Source of the DNA: Alicyclobacillus fastidiosus
GTDB taxonomy: Bacteria; Bacillota; Bacilli; Alicyclobacillales; Alicyclobacillaceae
DNA: 64,000 bases
Reading direction: 5' to 3'
NCBI RefSeq assembly: GCF_026651875.1
Contig: NZ_CP104067.1
Location: 1,860,001-1,924,000, forward strand
In this document: positions 42,542-52,112 of the stretch, piece by piece
Numbering within the stretch: position 1 is the stretch's first letter
Layout of the letters: every line of letters begins with the position of its first letter
The notes under the pieces: model-generated
What the model was told of the DNA's origin: nothing
What the model saw: the letters and a program-made list of their open reading frames with translations, nothing else
Databases searched by the model: none
Program-made: the position numbers and the translations under genes

Positions 42542-43510
42542 GTGAAACTGGGTATTTTTACCGTATTGTTTGGCGATAAGACGTTTGAAGAAATGCTGGA
42601 CTACGTTGCGGCTAGTGGCCTGGACACGGTTGAAATTGGCACAGGCGGCTCACCTGGGGATAAGTTCTGTAACCCAAAGGAATTGATCGCCAGTGAGGAA
42701 AAGCGTAAATCCTTCCTCGACAGTATCGAACGGCGCGGCCTGCAAATCAGCGCCCTGAGTTGCCACGCCAACCCGATTCACCCGAATCGAGACATCGCGA
42801 TGGAGGCGCATGAGACGTTTCGGAATACCGTCCTTCTCGCCGAAATGCTTGGCGTTCAGAACGTCGTCACGTTCTCCGGCTGCCCTGGAGAATCGGACCA
42901 ATCGAAACACTCTGTGTGGGTGACGTGCCCTTGGCCGACAGAGCACAGCGAAATCCTTCGCTGGCAATGGGAAGAAAAGGTGATTCCGTACTGGAAGGAA
43001 CAAAACCAGTTCCTGAAGGACCACGGCGTGCGCGTGGCCATCGAAGCCCATCCAGGGTTCGTCGTCTACAACACGGAGACGATGCTGCGCCTTCGCAGCG
43101 CCGCTGGGGAACAAATTGGCGTGAACTTCGACCCGAGTCACCTCTTTTGGCAGGGGATGGACCCGGTTCTGTGCATCAAGCGGTTGGCTGAAGCGGAGTC
43201 CATTTTCCACGTGCACGCGAAGGATACCGCTATCCATCCGTACAACACGGCGGAGAACGGCGTCCTCGATATGAAACCCTACCAAGATGAGAATGCCCGC
43301 TCGTGGATCTTCCGAACGGTCGGTTACGGACACGGGGAAGAAGTTTGGCGCAATATCATCAGTGGTCTGCAATTGGGCGGATACGACGGGGCAATCAGCA
43401 TCGAGCACGAGGATAGCTTGATGTCTATCGAAGAGGGATTTGAAAAGGCAGTTGCGTTTCTGAAACCGCTCCTCATTCGCAAGAAATTAGAAAATATTTG
43501 GTGGGCATAA
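42542..43510 (+). CDS. Sugar phosphate isomerase/epimerase 3
   Basis: A 322-aa protein of the same barrel family: VAIEAHPGFVVYN, VNFDPSHLFWQGMDP, IFHVHAKDTAI and AISIEHEDS supply the metal ligands. GTG start with GGGAGGTACACGG. Found in polyol or inositol degradation runs. Confidence 0.88.
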   Translation: MKLGIFTVLFGDKTFEEMLDYVAASGLDTVEIGTGGSPGDKFCNPKELIASEEKRKSFLDSIERRGLQISALSCHANPIHPNRDIAMEAHETFRNTVLLAEMLGVQNVVTFSGCPGESDQSKHSVWVTCPWPTEHSEILRWQWEEKVIPYWKEQNQFLKDHGVRVAIEAHPGFVVYNTETMLRLRSAAGEQIGVNFDPSHLFWQGMDPVLCIKRLAEAESIFHVHAKDTAIHPYNTAENGVLDMKPYQDENARSWIFRTVGYGHGEEVWRNIISGLQLGGYDGAISIEHEDSLMSIEEGFEKAVAFLKPLLIRKKLENIWWA

Positions 43511-43521
43511 GGAGAGAATCG

Positions 43522-44568
43522 ATGATGACAGAGGCATTGCGCGTAGGGATTGTCGGTGCGGGTGGGATCGCCCAAGCCGTGCACATTCCAAACTATCAGA
43601 AGTGCGGCGACAGGGTTGAAATTGTGGCTATCGCGGACGTCGCTGTAGAACGGGCAAAAGAAGCGGCTGCAAAGTTTGGCATCGAGTATCATTTCGCGAC
43701 GGTCGAGGAGATGCTTCAATCTGTCGATCTCGACGCCGTGAGCATTTGTACGCCGAACAAATTCCACGCCTCGGCCGCGATTGCTGCACTTGAGGCCGGT
43801 TGTCACGTGTTGTGCGAAAAGCCACCTGCGATGACTGTCGCAGAGGCAGTGGCGATGGCGCAGGCGGCGAACAAGGCGGGCAAGTATCTCTCCTATGGCT
43901 TCCACTATCGTCACACGCAAGACGTCGAAGCACTCAAGCGCTTTATCGACGGTGGTGAGCTCGGCGAGATCTACGCCGCTACTGCCATCGCGTTGCGCCG
44001 CCGGGGCATTCCAGGCTGGGGCGTATTCACGAACAAGGAGTTGCAGGGTGGTGGGCCGCTCATCGACATCGGTGTGCACATGCTCGACACCGCCTTGTAC
44101 CTGATGGGTTATCCGGAGCCCGATTCGGTGTTTGGCGCGACGTACCAACGACTTGGCAAGAAAAAGGGCGTTGGCCTGCTTGGTGCGTGGGATTACGAGA
44201 ACTTTACGGTCGAAGACATGGCGCGCGGCTTCATTCGGTTCAAAAACGGAGCTACATTGGTTCTCGAGTCGGCGTTTGCCGCGAACGTACAAAAGCGGGA
44301 CGAGATGAACGTCAAGTTGATGGGCGATCTCGGCGGGGCAGATGTCTTCCCACTGACCATCTATCAAGAGAAACATGGGTCTCTCATCGACGTCAAACCG
44401 GCGTATCTTCCTGACAAGTCGGGATACGAGCTGGAAGTGGAGCGCTTTGTCAACGCGTGCCTCGGTGGCGATGCGCCGATTTCGACACCAGAGCAAGGCG
44501 TGAAGCTGCAACGGGTCATCAATGGCCTTTATGCATCTGCTGAAACCGGAGAAGCTGTGAAACTCTGA
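43522..44568 (+). CDS. Gfo/Idh/MocA oxidoreductase 1
   Basis: A 348-aa NAD(P)-dependent dehydrogenase: Rossmann motif GIVGAGGIAQAVH, the EKP motif in CEKPPAMTVAEA and GPLIDIGVHMLD. It oxidises a sugar or polyol. ATG after AAGGAGAG; it starts 11 bases past the third isomerase. Confidence 0.9.
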   Translation: MMTEALRVGIVGAGGIAQAVHIPNYQKCGDRVEIVAIADVAVERAKEAAAKFGIEYHFATVEEMLQSVDLDAVSICTPNKFHASAAIAALEAGCHVLCEKPPAMTVAEAVAMAQAANKAGKYLSYGFHYRHTQDVEALKRFIDGGELGEIYAATAIALRRRGIPGWGVFTNKELQGGGPLIDIGVHMLDTALYLMGYPEPDSVFGATYQRLGKKKGVGLLGAWDYENFTVEDMARGFIRFKNGATLVLESAFAANVQKRDEMNVKLMGDLGGADVFPLTIYQEKHGSLIDVKPAYLPDKSGYELEVERFVNACLGGDAPISTPEQGVKLQRVINGLYASAETGEAVKL

Positions 44569-44614
44569 GCTGGGCATGTGCGCCTGTTGCGCAGGTATAG
44601 GGAGGAGGCAAACG

Positions 44615-45778
44615 ATGGCACCACGTGAACTGCGAATCGGAATGGTTGGGTACAAGTTTATGGGCAAGGCGCATAGTCACGCATACCGTGACTTGCCGTT
44701 CTTCTTTGATACTGGGGTAACTCCGGTCATGACGGCGATTGCGGGGCGTGACGAGGCGGGGGTTCGCGCTGCGGCAGAACAGTTCGGATTCGCGTCCTGC
44801 GAGACGGACTGGCGCCGGTTGATTGAGCGGGATGATATTGACGTCGTGGACATCGTGACGCCGAATAACACTCACGCGGAAATCGCGATTGCAGCTGCAA
44901 AGGCAGGCAAGCACATCATCTGTGAAAAGCCGTTGGCTTTGACGGTAGACCAGGCGAAGCAGATGCGCGACGCGGTCAACGAGGCGGGCGTACGAGCGAT
45001 AGTCTGCCATAACTATCGTTTTTCACCGGCGATTCAATACGCGAAGCAGTTGATTTCCTCGGGCAAGCTTGGGCGTATCTACCACGTGCGGGCGCAGTAT
45101 CTTCAGGATTGGATCATGGATCCGGAATTCCCGCTCGTCTGGCGCCTGCGTAAAGAAGTGACTGGGTCCGGTGCACTTGGGGACATCGGCGCGCACATCA
45201 TCGACCTCGGGCGTTTCCTCGTCGGTGAAATCACCGATTTGACGGCTACGATGGAAACGTTTATCAAGGAGCGCCCGCTCGGCGAGATGAGTGGCGGGTT
45301 AAACGCCAAGAAGGACGTGAACGCGACCGGCATCGTCGACGTGGACGACGCCGCGGCTTGGCTGGCGCACTTTGATCAAGGCGCGCTCGGCGTCTTTGAA
45401 GCGACGCGCTTTGCAGCGGGGAATCGAAATGGAAACCGCATCGAGGTGAACGGCGAAAAGGGCTCCATTCGTTGGGATCTCGAGAATATGAACAACCTTC
45501 AAGTCTATCTCGTGGACGACGCACCAGGTCTCCAGGGCTTCCGCACGATCAACTGTACGGAGGAACAGCATCCGTTTGCGGGAGCCTATTGGCCCGCTGG
45601 GCACATCATTGGCTACGAGCATACGTTCATCAACCTGTTTGCGACGTTTTTCCAGAGTATCGTCGACGGGACGGAGTGCAAACCCGATTTCGAAGACGGA
45701 CTGCAAAACGAGCGCGTGTTGGCGGCGATTGAGCAATCGTCCGAACGTGGCCAGTGGGTGCAGGTTACACAGGGCTAG
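44615..45778 (+). CDS. Gfo/Idh/MocA oxidoreductase 2
   Basis: A 387-aa second member: GMVGYKFMGKAHSHAYRDL, CEKPLALTVDQAK and GSGALGDIGAHIIDLGRF. The first motif has Tyr-Lys-Phe where GxGxxG is usual, a known variant. It ends the run. GGGAGGAGG precedes ATG. Confidence 0.9.
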   Translation: MAPRELRIGMVGYKFMGKAHSHAYRDLPFFFDTGVTPVMTAIAGRDEAGVRAAAEQFGFASCETDWRRLIERDDIDVVDIVTPNNTHAEIAIAAAKAGKHIICEKPLALTVDQAKQMRDAVNEAGVRAIVCHNYRFSPAIQYAKQLISSGKLGRIYHVRAQYLQDWIMDPEFPLVWRLRKEVTGSGALGDIGAHIIDLGRFLVGEITDLTATMETFIKERPLGEMSGGLNAKKDVNATGIVDVDDAAAWLAHFDQGALGVFEATRFAAGNRNGNRIEVNGEKGSIRWDLENMNNLQVYLVDDAPGLQGFRTINCTEEQHPFAGAYWPAGHIIGYEHTFINLFATFFQSIVDGTECKPDFEDGLQNERVLAAIEQSSERGQWVQVTQG

Positions 45779-45930
45779 TACTGTCGCGAGACGCTTCCGG
45801 GATTCGGAGAAATCCGAATCCCTTGTCGTCGTTCGATGAGGGTAGCTCTAGGTGCTCTTGCGGTGTCACTTCAAAAAAATGAGTAGCTTTGTAAGCGTGA
45901 TGGTGATACGATAGTTTTAGATGAATATGA

Positions 45931-46092
45931 ACCTTCGGGGCAGGGTGAAATTCCCGACCGGCGGTAAAGCTGTGTTGACGTGGCGATACGTGCCACGGCG
46001 CCAGCGAAGCCCGCGACTCCGCACAGCTAAGGCGTGTGGATTGACTTGGTGAGAATCCAAGGCCGACGGTATAGTCCGGATGGGAGAAGGTA
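45931..46092 (+). promoter_or_regulatory. FMN riboswitch (RFN element)
   Basis: The conserved RFN blocks are in order: TCGGGGCAGGGTGAAATTCC, CGACCGGCGG, AGCCCGCGACTCCG, TGGTGAGAATCC, GCCGACGGTATAGTCCGGAT and GGGAGAAGG. It binds FMN and controls the EamA transporter downstream. Confidence 0.96.
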
Positions 46093-46137
46093 AACTTTGG
46101 CATGGCTCGACGAGTCATACCTAGTTGTGCATGCACA

Positions 46138-46163
46138 CGCCCCATGGATTGATCCATGGGGCG
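46138..46163 (+). terminator. Expression platform hairpin of the FMN riboswitch
   Basis: CGCCCCATGGAT and ATCCATGGGGCG form a perfect 12-bp stem, followed by ATTTGCGTTT. The T-run is weak, so translational control or a weak terminator is possible. Confidence 0.65.
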
Positions 46164-46234
46164 ATTTGCGTTTCAACGTGCATGCTCTTCCGGGAAGGTT
46201 CAATTCAAATGTCCTTACTCAGGAGGTCATTGGA

Positions 46235-47206
46235 TTGAATATGGAATCAGCAGGGAAGCGCGTCTCCTCACCGTGCTATGGCGTATGGCTCATCGCCCTC
46301 GGTGCGGCGATGTGGGGTCTGGATGCAGTTTTCATCGTGTCGTTGCAGCGTCACATGACGTCCACGCAGATTGTCTTCTTGGAGCACTTGCTGCTCACGT
46401 TGTTCGCCGTACCCGTGCTCCTTTGGAAGCGGCACGAACTGAAACGGTTGGATATCGGTGATTGGGGTGCGGTGTTGTTCATCGGATGGGGCGGCTCCGC
46501 GTTGGCGTCCATCCTGTTCGCCGTCGGGTTGCAGTACGGCAATGCGAACGTCGTACTGGTGCTGCAGAAGCTTCAGCCGCTCTTCGCGGTGTTGTTGGCC
46601 GCTTGGCTGCTCAAGGAACGCATCCGCCAAGGCTATTGGTGGCTATTGGCTGCCGCCATGGTCGGCGCCTATTTGCTCACGTTCGGATTTGGCTCGCTCA
46701 CGGGAATCGACACGCACGGTCGCCTCGTCGGCGCACTCTGTGCGCTGGGGGCGGCTGCTCTGTGGGGTGGCTCGACGGCGATGGGAAAGCGGCTCGTCGG
46801 GAAAGTATCGTTTTCGACGGTCACGGCGCTAAGGTTTGCAGTGGCTCTTCCGTTTCTGTTTTGTATCGTCGAGGCAGAGCACCCGTCTTGGACCTCGCTC
46901 GGTCACGCGCTGACCTTGTGGCCGGTCCTGGCAAATCTGCTTTTTCAAACACTCTTCCCGAGTCTGTTCAGCCTCTTGATCTATTATCGAGGACTCGACG
47001 ATGTGAAGGCTTCTCACGCGACGATTGCGGAGCTCGCCTTTCCGGCGACGGGCCTGTTGTTAAACTGGCTCGTACTCGGCCAAACCATCAACGTGGGTCA
47101 ATGGATCGGTTTCGCGATTGTCTGGCTAGCCGTGTTTCAACTGACCCGACTGCCAAAAGACCACTCGAGCCAATCGTTTGGCGAATCGGTGAAAACGTCC
47201 GCTTAG
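46235..47206 (+). CDS. EamA/DMT-family transporter under FMN control, probable riboflavin transporter
   Basis: A 323-aa membrane protein with ten spans in two EamA repeats (about 15-155 and 165-310). Its leader is an FMN riboswitch, so flavin uptake is the likely function; the family is not one of the well-known riboflavin importers RibU or RibM. The TTG 8 bases after AGGAGG is chosen over an ATG two codons later. Confidence 0.8.
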   Translation: MNMESAGKRVSSPCYGVWLIALGAAMWGLDAVFIVSLQRHMTSTQIVFLEHLLLTLFAVPVLLWKRHELKRLDIGDWGAVLFIGWGGSALASILFAVGLQYGNANVVLVLQKLQPLFAVLLAAWLLKERIRQGYWWLLAAAMVGAYLLTFGFGSLTGIDTHGRLVGALCALGAAALWGGSTAMGKRLVGKVSFSTVTALRFAVALPFLFCIVEAEHPSWTSLGHALTLWPVLANLLFQTLFPSLFSLLIYYRGLDDVKASHATIAELAFPATGLLLNWLVLGQTINVGQWIGFAIVWLAVFQLTRLPKDHSSQSFGESVKTSA

Positions 47207-47216
47207 TTGCCCACTG

Positions 47217-47940
47217 CGTAAAGGTGATCAAAGGTGTCAGTCAGACAAGGAGTAGCCCTCTGTCGGCTGGCACTTTTTGTTGTCGACTAGGCGCTTTTCT
47301 CTCCGCCCCCCCTGCTGCTTGCATGGCGGCGGGGGCGCGGTCTGTAGTCGGGATCGACGCCTCTGCGGCCATGATCGAAGCCGCAAGAGAGGTGTATGGC
47401 GCAGACATCCGCTTCTTTGTGGCGGACGCGCGTGCGGCAGGCTTGCCTGGGAATGCGTACGACGTCGTATTCTCACGGGCCGTGATTCATCACATGCGGC
47501 TGGACGAAGTGACTGAGTTGTTTCGGGAGGCGTATCGGCTGTTGCGGCCGGGTGGTGCTGTGGTGATTCAGGACCGCACGGTGGAAGACGTTTTGTTGCC
47601 GGGTGCGCCCGACCACATCCGAGGCTATTTCTTTGAGATGTATCCGCGGCTGTGCGACGTGGAGGTGTGTCGGCGACATGGTGTGAGCGAAGTATCAGCG
47701 GCGCTTGAAGCGGTGGGATTTGAGCGACTAAGTACGGAGCGCCTATGGGAAATCCGAAGAGAATACGGCGATTTTTAGGGCCTTGAACAGGACCTTCTAG
47801 CGAGGGCGGGGAGATCTATTCTTCACGAACTCACGGATGACGAACTGTGCGCACTCGTCGCAGAGATTCGCACCAAGTTGCCGCTTCAATCGATTGTCGA
47901 CAGGGATCAGTGGACGGTTTGGCACGCGATAAAACCGTGA
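47217..47940 (+). pseudogene. SAM-dependent methyltransferase, broken
   Basis: The readable frame retains motif II onwards (ARSVVGIDASAAMIEAA, IRFFVADARAAGLPG, YRLLRPGGAVVIQDR) but the N-terminal motif I (DxGxGxG) is missing and replaced by low-quality sequence. After a TAG at 47,776 the same frame continues with [17 protein letters not shown] and [11 protein letters not shown], a proper C-terminus, ending in TGA. So a deletion and a nonsense change inactivated it. Confidence 0.75.
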
Positions 47941-47958
47941 TTGTGGTGGACGACGGCG

Positions 47959-48414
47959 CTAGATGCGATGGATGTCGTGGGCGAGGTGGCGACCGCCGGA
48001 TAAAACGGTGTGAGACATGTGATCCAATGCAGAATCCCCGATGGTTCCTAGATGTAAAAAGTGACCTGTGTGAATCAGCATCGCAAGCGCCATGATGGCG
48101 GCGGTCGCCGACACCGACAACGTCATAGAGGCCCGTGAGAGACGAACGAATATGGGGGTGCGTCCGGCACCTTGGGGGCTGCGTCCACGCGGAAAGGCAA
48201 CCAGTTTGGTCCGATTCGCTGTGAACTGCACCTCGGTTACCGCATCTTCCGGTCGATGTAAATCACGGATGATCTCACGGTACTCCAATAAATCGCGTTG
48301 ACAGCTTGGGCAGGTTTTGAGATGCCGCTCGTATCGTTTGCGGCGCAATTCGTCGTGAATTTCTCCTAGCGCGTAATCCAGACAAGATTTACATTCGTCA
48401 CGAGTTATCGCCAT
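47959..48414 (-). CDS. Zinc-finger anti-sigma factor-like membrane protein
   Basis: A 151-aa protein. The N-terminal zf-HC2-like domain has His and two Cys in RHLKTCPSCQRDLL, with a further Cys pair near the start (CKSCLDY). One membrane span follows at about 105-125 (SATAAIMALAMLIHTGHFL). These proteins hold an ECF sigma factor at the membrane; no sigma gene is next to it here. Start: ATG with GAGGTGACC upstream. Confidence 0.7.
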   Translation of the reverse strand: MAITRDECKSCLDYALGEIHDELRRKRYERHLKTCPSCQRDLLEYREIIRDLHRPEDAVTEVQFTANRTKLVAFPRGRSPQGAGRTPIFVRLSRASMTLSVSATAAIMALAMLIHTGHFLHLGTIGDSALDHMSHTVLSGGRHLAHDIHRI

Positions 48415-48837
48415 TGGAAAGGTCACCTCTACGTTTCTGCTGATGCGATCCATTGCTGTGAGCGCGCCGATAACGTCAAGTACGCGGGACGTGCACGTGA
48501 GTCTGTATATATCACAGTCAATTGGTCACTGGCTTGTCCGTGATAATTCTGTCCATCCATCGCTAATTTAGGGTGTCCCACGAATCAATCGGCGGGCGCC
48601 GGTCACCGGACGTTTGGATCGATAGCTACGGAAGTATCTTGTCATACCCACGGGTCATTCGTCTACTGTTACATTTGTCTATTCTGAAACAAGTCCGTCG
48701 CGCCGCACGCCGTGGAGCAGCCGGTCGGCGGATGACAAGACTACCCCGCATGTGATTCGTTGTGTAGAGTAGAGTTGTAGGAGTTTCGCTCTGTGACTTG
48801 CCATCGAAACGCGCACGGTAATCAAGGAGGTTTGCCC
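48415..48837. other. Intergenic region, divergent
   Basis: 423 bases between the anti-sigma-like gene and the dehydrogenase. No gene; a promoter for each side must lie here. A short GC-rich stretch is at about 48,700. No clear signal seen. Confidence 0.4.
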
Positions 48838-49824
48838 ATGTACAAAGTGTTTTCCACTCGCAAGCTACCTGCAGATACAGAGGATTATTTGAGGCGTCAC
48901 GTGGAGTTGGACATTTGGGATGCGAAGACGCGCATCACGCCGGAGCAATTGGTGGATCGCGCGCGGGACGCGCGTGGCATCATCACGTCCAGGACGCGTA
49001 TTGATGATGAATTGTTATCGCAGTTGCCAGATCTCAAGTGTGTGAGTACAAGCTCTGTGGGGTATGACCACTTCGACACAGAAGCGATGCGCCGACACGG
49101 CGTGATTGGGACACACACACCTGGTGTGCTCGACGAGACCGTCGCCGATTTGACGTTTGCACTGATGCTCGCGGCCGCCAGGAGGGTCGTCGAAATGGAT
49201 GCCGTGGTGCGCACAGGGCAGTGGAGGGGCAAGCCAGAGGGGTGGTACTTTGGCCTCGACGTTCATCATCGGACGCTTGGGATCATCGGCATGGGACGCA
49301 TTGGGGAGGCGGTGGCCAGACGTGCGAAGTTGGGGTTTGGCATGGACGTGTTGTATCATAACCGTTCACGCAAGCCAGAAGTCGAGGCCAGCCTCGGTCT
49401 GACCTATGTGTCGTTTGACGACTTACTCCAGAAGTCCGACTTCGTCGTGCTGCTCACGCCGCTCACGGACGAGACTCGTGGAATGATGAACAAAGAGGCG
49501 TTTGGTCAAATGAAGTCCTCGGCCATCTTCGTGAACATGTCGCGGGGGATGACCGTGGACGAAGAGGCGTTATACAATGCCCTCAAGGACGGAGTCATCC
49601 GAGCTGCAGGCGTGGATGTGTTCCGCGAAGAGCCCACGCCGACAACGAACCCGCTTCTCGGCTTGGACAACATCGTCGTGTTGCCGCATATCGGCTCCGC
49701 CACGCGCGCGACGCGCGACGACATGGCCATGTTGGCAGCCAAAAACGTCGTGGCGGTGTTGGACGGGCGAGTCTCAGACGCACGTGTGGTCTTCGAACTA
49801 CGAGATCTAGTGAAGGGGCAGTGA
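48838..49824 (+). CDS. D-2-hydroxyacid dehydrogenase (glyoxylate/hydroxypyruvate reductase type)
   Basis: A 328-aa NAD(P)-dependent enzyme. NAD-binding GIIGMGRIGEAVARRA is in the middle; the catalytic Arg is in VNMSRG, Glu in FREEPTP and His in LPHIGSATR. It reduces glyoxylate or hydroxypyruvate, or acts on other 2-hydroxy acids. AAGGAGG precedes ATG. Confidence 0.92.
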   Translation: MYKVFSTRKLPADTEDYLRRHVELDIWDAKTRITPEQLVDRARDARGIITSRTRIDDELLSQLPDLKCVSTSSVGYDHFDTEAMRRHGVIGTHTPGVLDETVADLTFALMLAAARRVVEMDAVVRTGQWRGKPEGWYFGLDVHHRTLGIIGMGRIGEAVARRAKLGFGMDVLYHNRSRKPEVEASLGLTYVSFDDLLQKSDFVVLLTPLTDETRGMMNKEAFGQMKSSAIFVNMSRGMTVDEEALYNALKDGVIRAAGVDVFREEPTPTTNPLLGLDNIVVLPHIGSATRATRDDMAMLAAKNVVAVLDGRVSDARVVFELRDLVKGQ

Positions 49825-49827
49825 CGC

Positions 49828-50796
49828 GTGTATCCAGTTAAATTCAAGCCGGTGCCGATGCACCGAATCTGGGGCGGGGATGGTCTCAAACCGATGTTTC
49901 ACGTGGAGTCCACCGAGCCCATCGGCGAGTACTGGGTGGTCTCCGGGCACCCACACGGGATGAGTGTCGTCTCAGAAGGCCCGCTTGTCGGCAGGACACT
50001 CAATGAACTGACGGAGATGTACCCGAGTGCGTACCTAGGAAAGTCGCCGCAACCGAGGTTTCCACTGCTCATCAAGTTTTTGGAGGCAGAGGACGACCTG
50101 TCGGTGCAGATCCATCCGGACGATACATACGCGATTGCGAACGAGGGCGACTTCGGAAAGACAGAGGCGTGGTACGTGCTCGACGCGAAGGAGGATGGGA
50201 AGGTAAACTACGGCCACTCGTTTCCGGACCGAGAGACGTACGAGCGAGCCGTCCAGAATGGGCAAGTCAAGGACCATCTCGAGTACCGTTCTGTCCGCAA
50301 GGGAGATCTCGTCTTCGTTCCGGCACGTACGCTGCACGCGCTTCTCGCGGGGACCAAGGTACTCGAAATCCAGCAGACCTCGGACGTGACGTATCGGGTC
50401 TACGACTGGGATAGAGTGGATGACAGCGGCAAAGGGAGAGCGCTGCATGTCGACAAAGCGGCAGACGTCCTGGAGTACGGCCAACCTCTCGTGGATGTGG
50501 AGCGTGTGTGGATTCACAGCGAGGAGGGCATAGAGCACCAGCGCTTAGTCGAGTGCCCCTATTTCACAATAGAGTCCGTGGTCACGAGTGAGCCGTTGGC
50601 GCTCACGCACGGACATTCCGGTAATCCGGACGTGTTGATTGTGGTCGAAGGAACCGGAGAATTACGCGCGACTGTGGATGGGCAGCAACAGTCCTTGTCG
50701 CTAAACCCGGGCGACGCGGTCCTCATCCCTGGAACGCTCGAAGTGTACGAGGTGTGGCCGCAATCCCCGCTGACGGTTGTCCGCACCTATTACTAA
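49828..50796 (+). CDS. manA: Mannose-6-phosphate isomerase, class I
   Basis: A 322-aa cupin isomerase of the Bacillus ManA size. The metal site includes QIHPDD, with later LVFVPARTLHALLAG. GTG starts 3 bases after the dehydrogenase stop, so the two are in one operon. It links fructose-6-P and mannose-6-P. Confidence 0.93.
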   Translation: MYPVKFKPVPMHRIWGGDGLKPMFHVESTEPIGEYWVVSGHPHGMSVVSEGPLVGRTLNELTEMYPSAYLGKSPQPRFPLLIKFLEAEDDLSVQIHPDDTYAIANEGDFGKTEAWYVLDAKEDGKVNYGHSFPDRETYERAVQNGQVKDHLEYRSVRKGDLVFVPARTLHALLAGTKVLEIQQTSDVTYRVYDWDRVDDSGKGRALHVDKAADVLEYGQPLVDVERVWIHSEEGIEHQRLVECPYFTIESVVTSEPLALTHGHSGNPDVLIVVEGTGELRATVDGQQQSLSLNPGDAVLIPGTLEVYEVWPQSPLTVVRTYY

Positions 50797-50846
50797 TGAC
50801 CTCGTTTTGAAAGCGATAACGGGACGAAGGCCGCCCGTCGTGGCGC

Positions 50847-52112
50847 CTAGTCCTGTTGTTCTTCCTGGTTCACCTGATCCTCATTTTGTCCGTTCGACCC
50901 CAGGCCGTATCGAACTCGTTCATATGCCTGTGTGAGGGACAAATCGCCGCTGGCAACTTCGGTCGTCGGCAAACGCGAGAACAGCTCCCGCACCGTTTCG
51001 GAGCGCCCGATGGTGTGGCCTTGCGCGTGCCACTCCTGCAACCGCTTCTGATAGGCGCGCCGCGTGGGGTCGGCGGTCGGTTCGAGTTGAAATCCATCAA
51101 TCTGTCGATCGCGCTTGACGGTAGTCATCGCCAGTTTCGCCTGGTCGGCAACCGTCGGTGTCTCCTTCTTTCGCTGCACCAGCAAGTAGATGAGAACACC
51201 TGTGAGCATGATGCCGAGCAGGACGGCCCACACCGCCCACTGAAGAGTGGGGGACGTGACGTGTGCGTGCGTCAAAGTGTGTGACGTCGTGTTCTGGGCC
51301 GTTGACGGCGCGCGCTGGATTCCTGTGTGGCCATGGAGCTTTAACCGGTTCAGGAGGTTGAACAAGGCTTGCATGACCGGCGACATAACGGGCGTGACTA
51401 TAAATGCCAAAGCTGCCAAGAGAATTAGTATGGTTGCGCCTGCGGCAATGGGGCCGAGACCGCCGACGAGTGCTGCCAAAGTCAACACGCCGGCGCCGCT
51501 GTACAGGACTGCCCGCTGCGCGAGGCCGGTGGATTTGGCCTGCGCGTGGCGAGCAAGGCCTAGCTCGCCAAGCAGAAGGCCGATGGACATGACGACCGTG
51601 AATAGAATGGCACTTGCCGAGCGGGCAGCCGCGGATGAGACGTCATTGAGGATGTAGATCACGACGCCAGCGACGGCGAGACCCGTGAATATCCGCAGGT
51701 TGATGATACAGCCATCGCCGACATCCGCCTGCAGCACGTGTGGAAGCGCCAGCGCGGCACTTGCGACCGCCCCGAACAACGTCGCGATGGCCATGCCTAC
51801 CGGCGCACGCAAGATGACCTCCGACGCGCCGAGCAGGACCAGGTCGACGACGGTCGCCAGGATGAGCGCCTTTCGCCACGACGCGAAGCGAAGGATGACG
51901 GTCATCGCCACCCCTGTACAAATGCAGCAAATGAGCGGGACGAGTAGATACACTGGCCAGGATTGGTGCGCCCAGGAAAACGTCACCGCGAAGTAGAAGC
52001 CCGCAAGCCCGTTCAGGATGCCAGTCCACGTGTGTGCAGTGTCGCTTAAATCCCGCCACGAGCAGCCTGTTGGTTGCGAGAGGGTCACATCGTGGTCAGT
52101 CGTCTGGTTCAT
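50847..52112 (-). CDS. Membrane protein with C-terminal DUF4129 domain
   Basis: A 421-aa protein with about nine spans in the first 270 residues, a long linker and one more span (AVLLGIMLTGVLIYLLV). The soluble end, RRAYQKRLQEWHAQGH then SETVRELFSRLP and LTQAYERVRYG, matches DUF4129. Usually this tail follows a transglutaminase core, which is missing here. The ATG overlaps the DUF58 stop (ATGA). Confidence 0.75.
   Translation of the reverse strand: MNQTTDHDVTLSQPTGCSWRDLSDTAHTWTGILNGLAGFYFAVTFSWAHQSWPVYLLVPLICCICTGVAMTVILRFASWRKALILATVVDLVLLGASEVILRAPVGMAIATLFGAVASAALALPHVLQADVGDGCIINLRIFTGLAVAGVVIYILNDVSSAAARSASAILFTVVMSIGLLLGELGLARHAQAKSTGLAQRAVLYSGAGVLTLAALVGGLGPIAAGATILILLAALAFIVTPVMSPVMQALFNLLNRLKLHGHTGIQRAPSTAQNTTSHTLTHAHVTSPTLQWAVWAVLLGIMLTGVLIYLLVQRKKETPTVADQAKLAMTTVKRDRQIDGFQLEPTADPTRRAYQKRLQEWHAQGHTIGRSETVRELFSRLPTTEVASGDLSLTQAYERVRYGLGSNGQNEDQVNQEEQQD

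Noticed and set aside
43324..44667. 447-codon minus-strand frame opposite the dehydrogenase genes
   Set aside because: Antisense shadow of two strongly supported Gfo/Idh/MocA-type reading frames; no ribosome binding site.
46462..47216. Open frame overlapping the EamA gene upstream of the broken methyltransferase
   Set aside because: It is the +1 shadow of the EamA gene, without a start signal; only the part after about 47,217 shows methyltransferase similarity.
48573..48755. 60-codon + frame in the region before the hydroxyacid dehydrogenase
   Set aside because: Arg-rich end, no ribosome binding site, no resemblance to known proteins.
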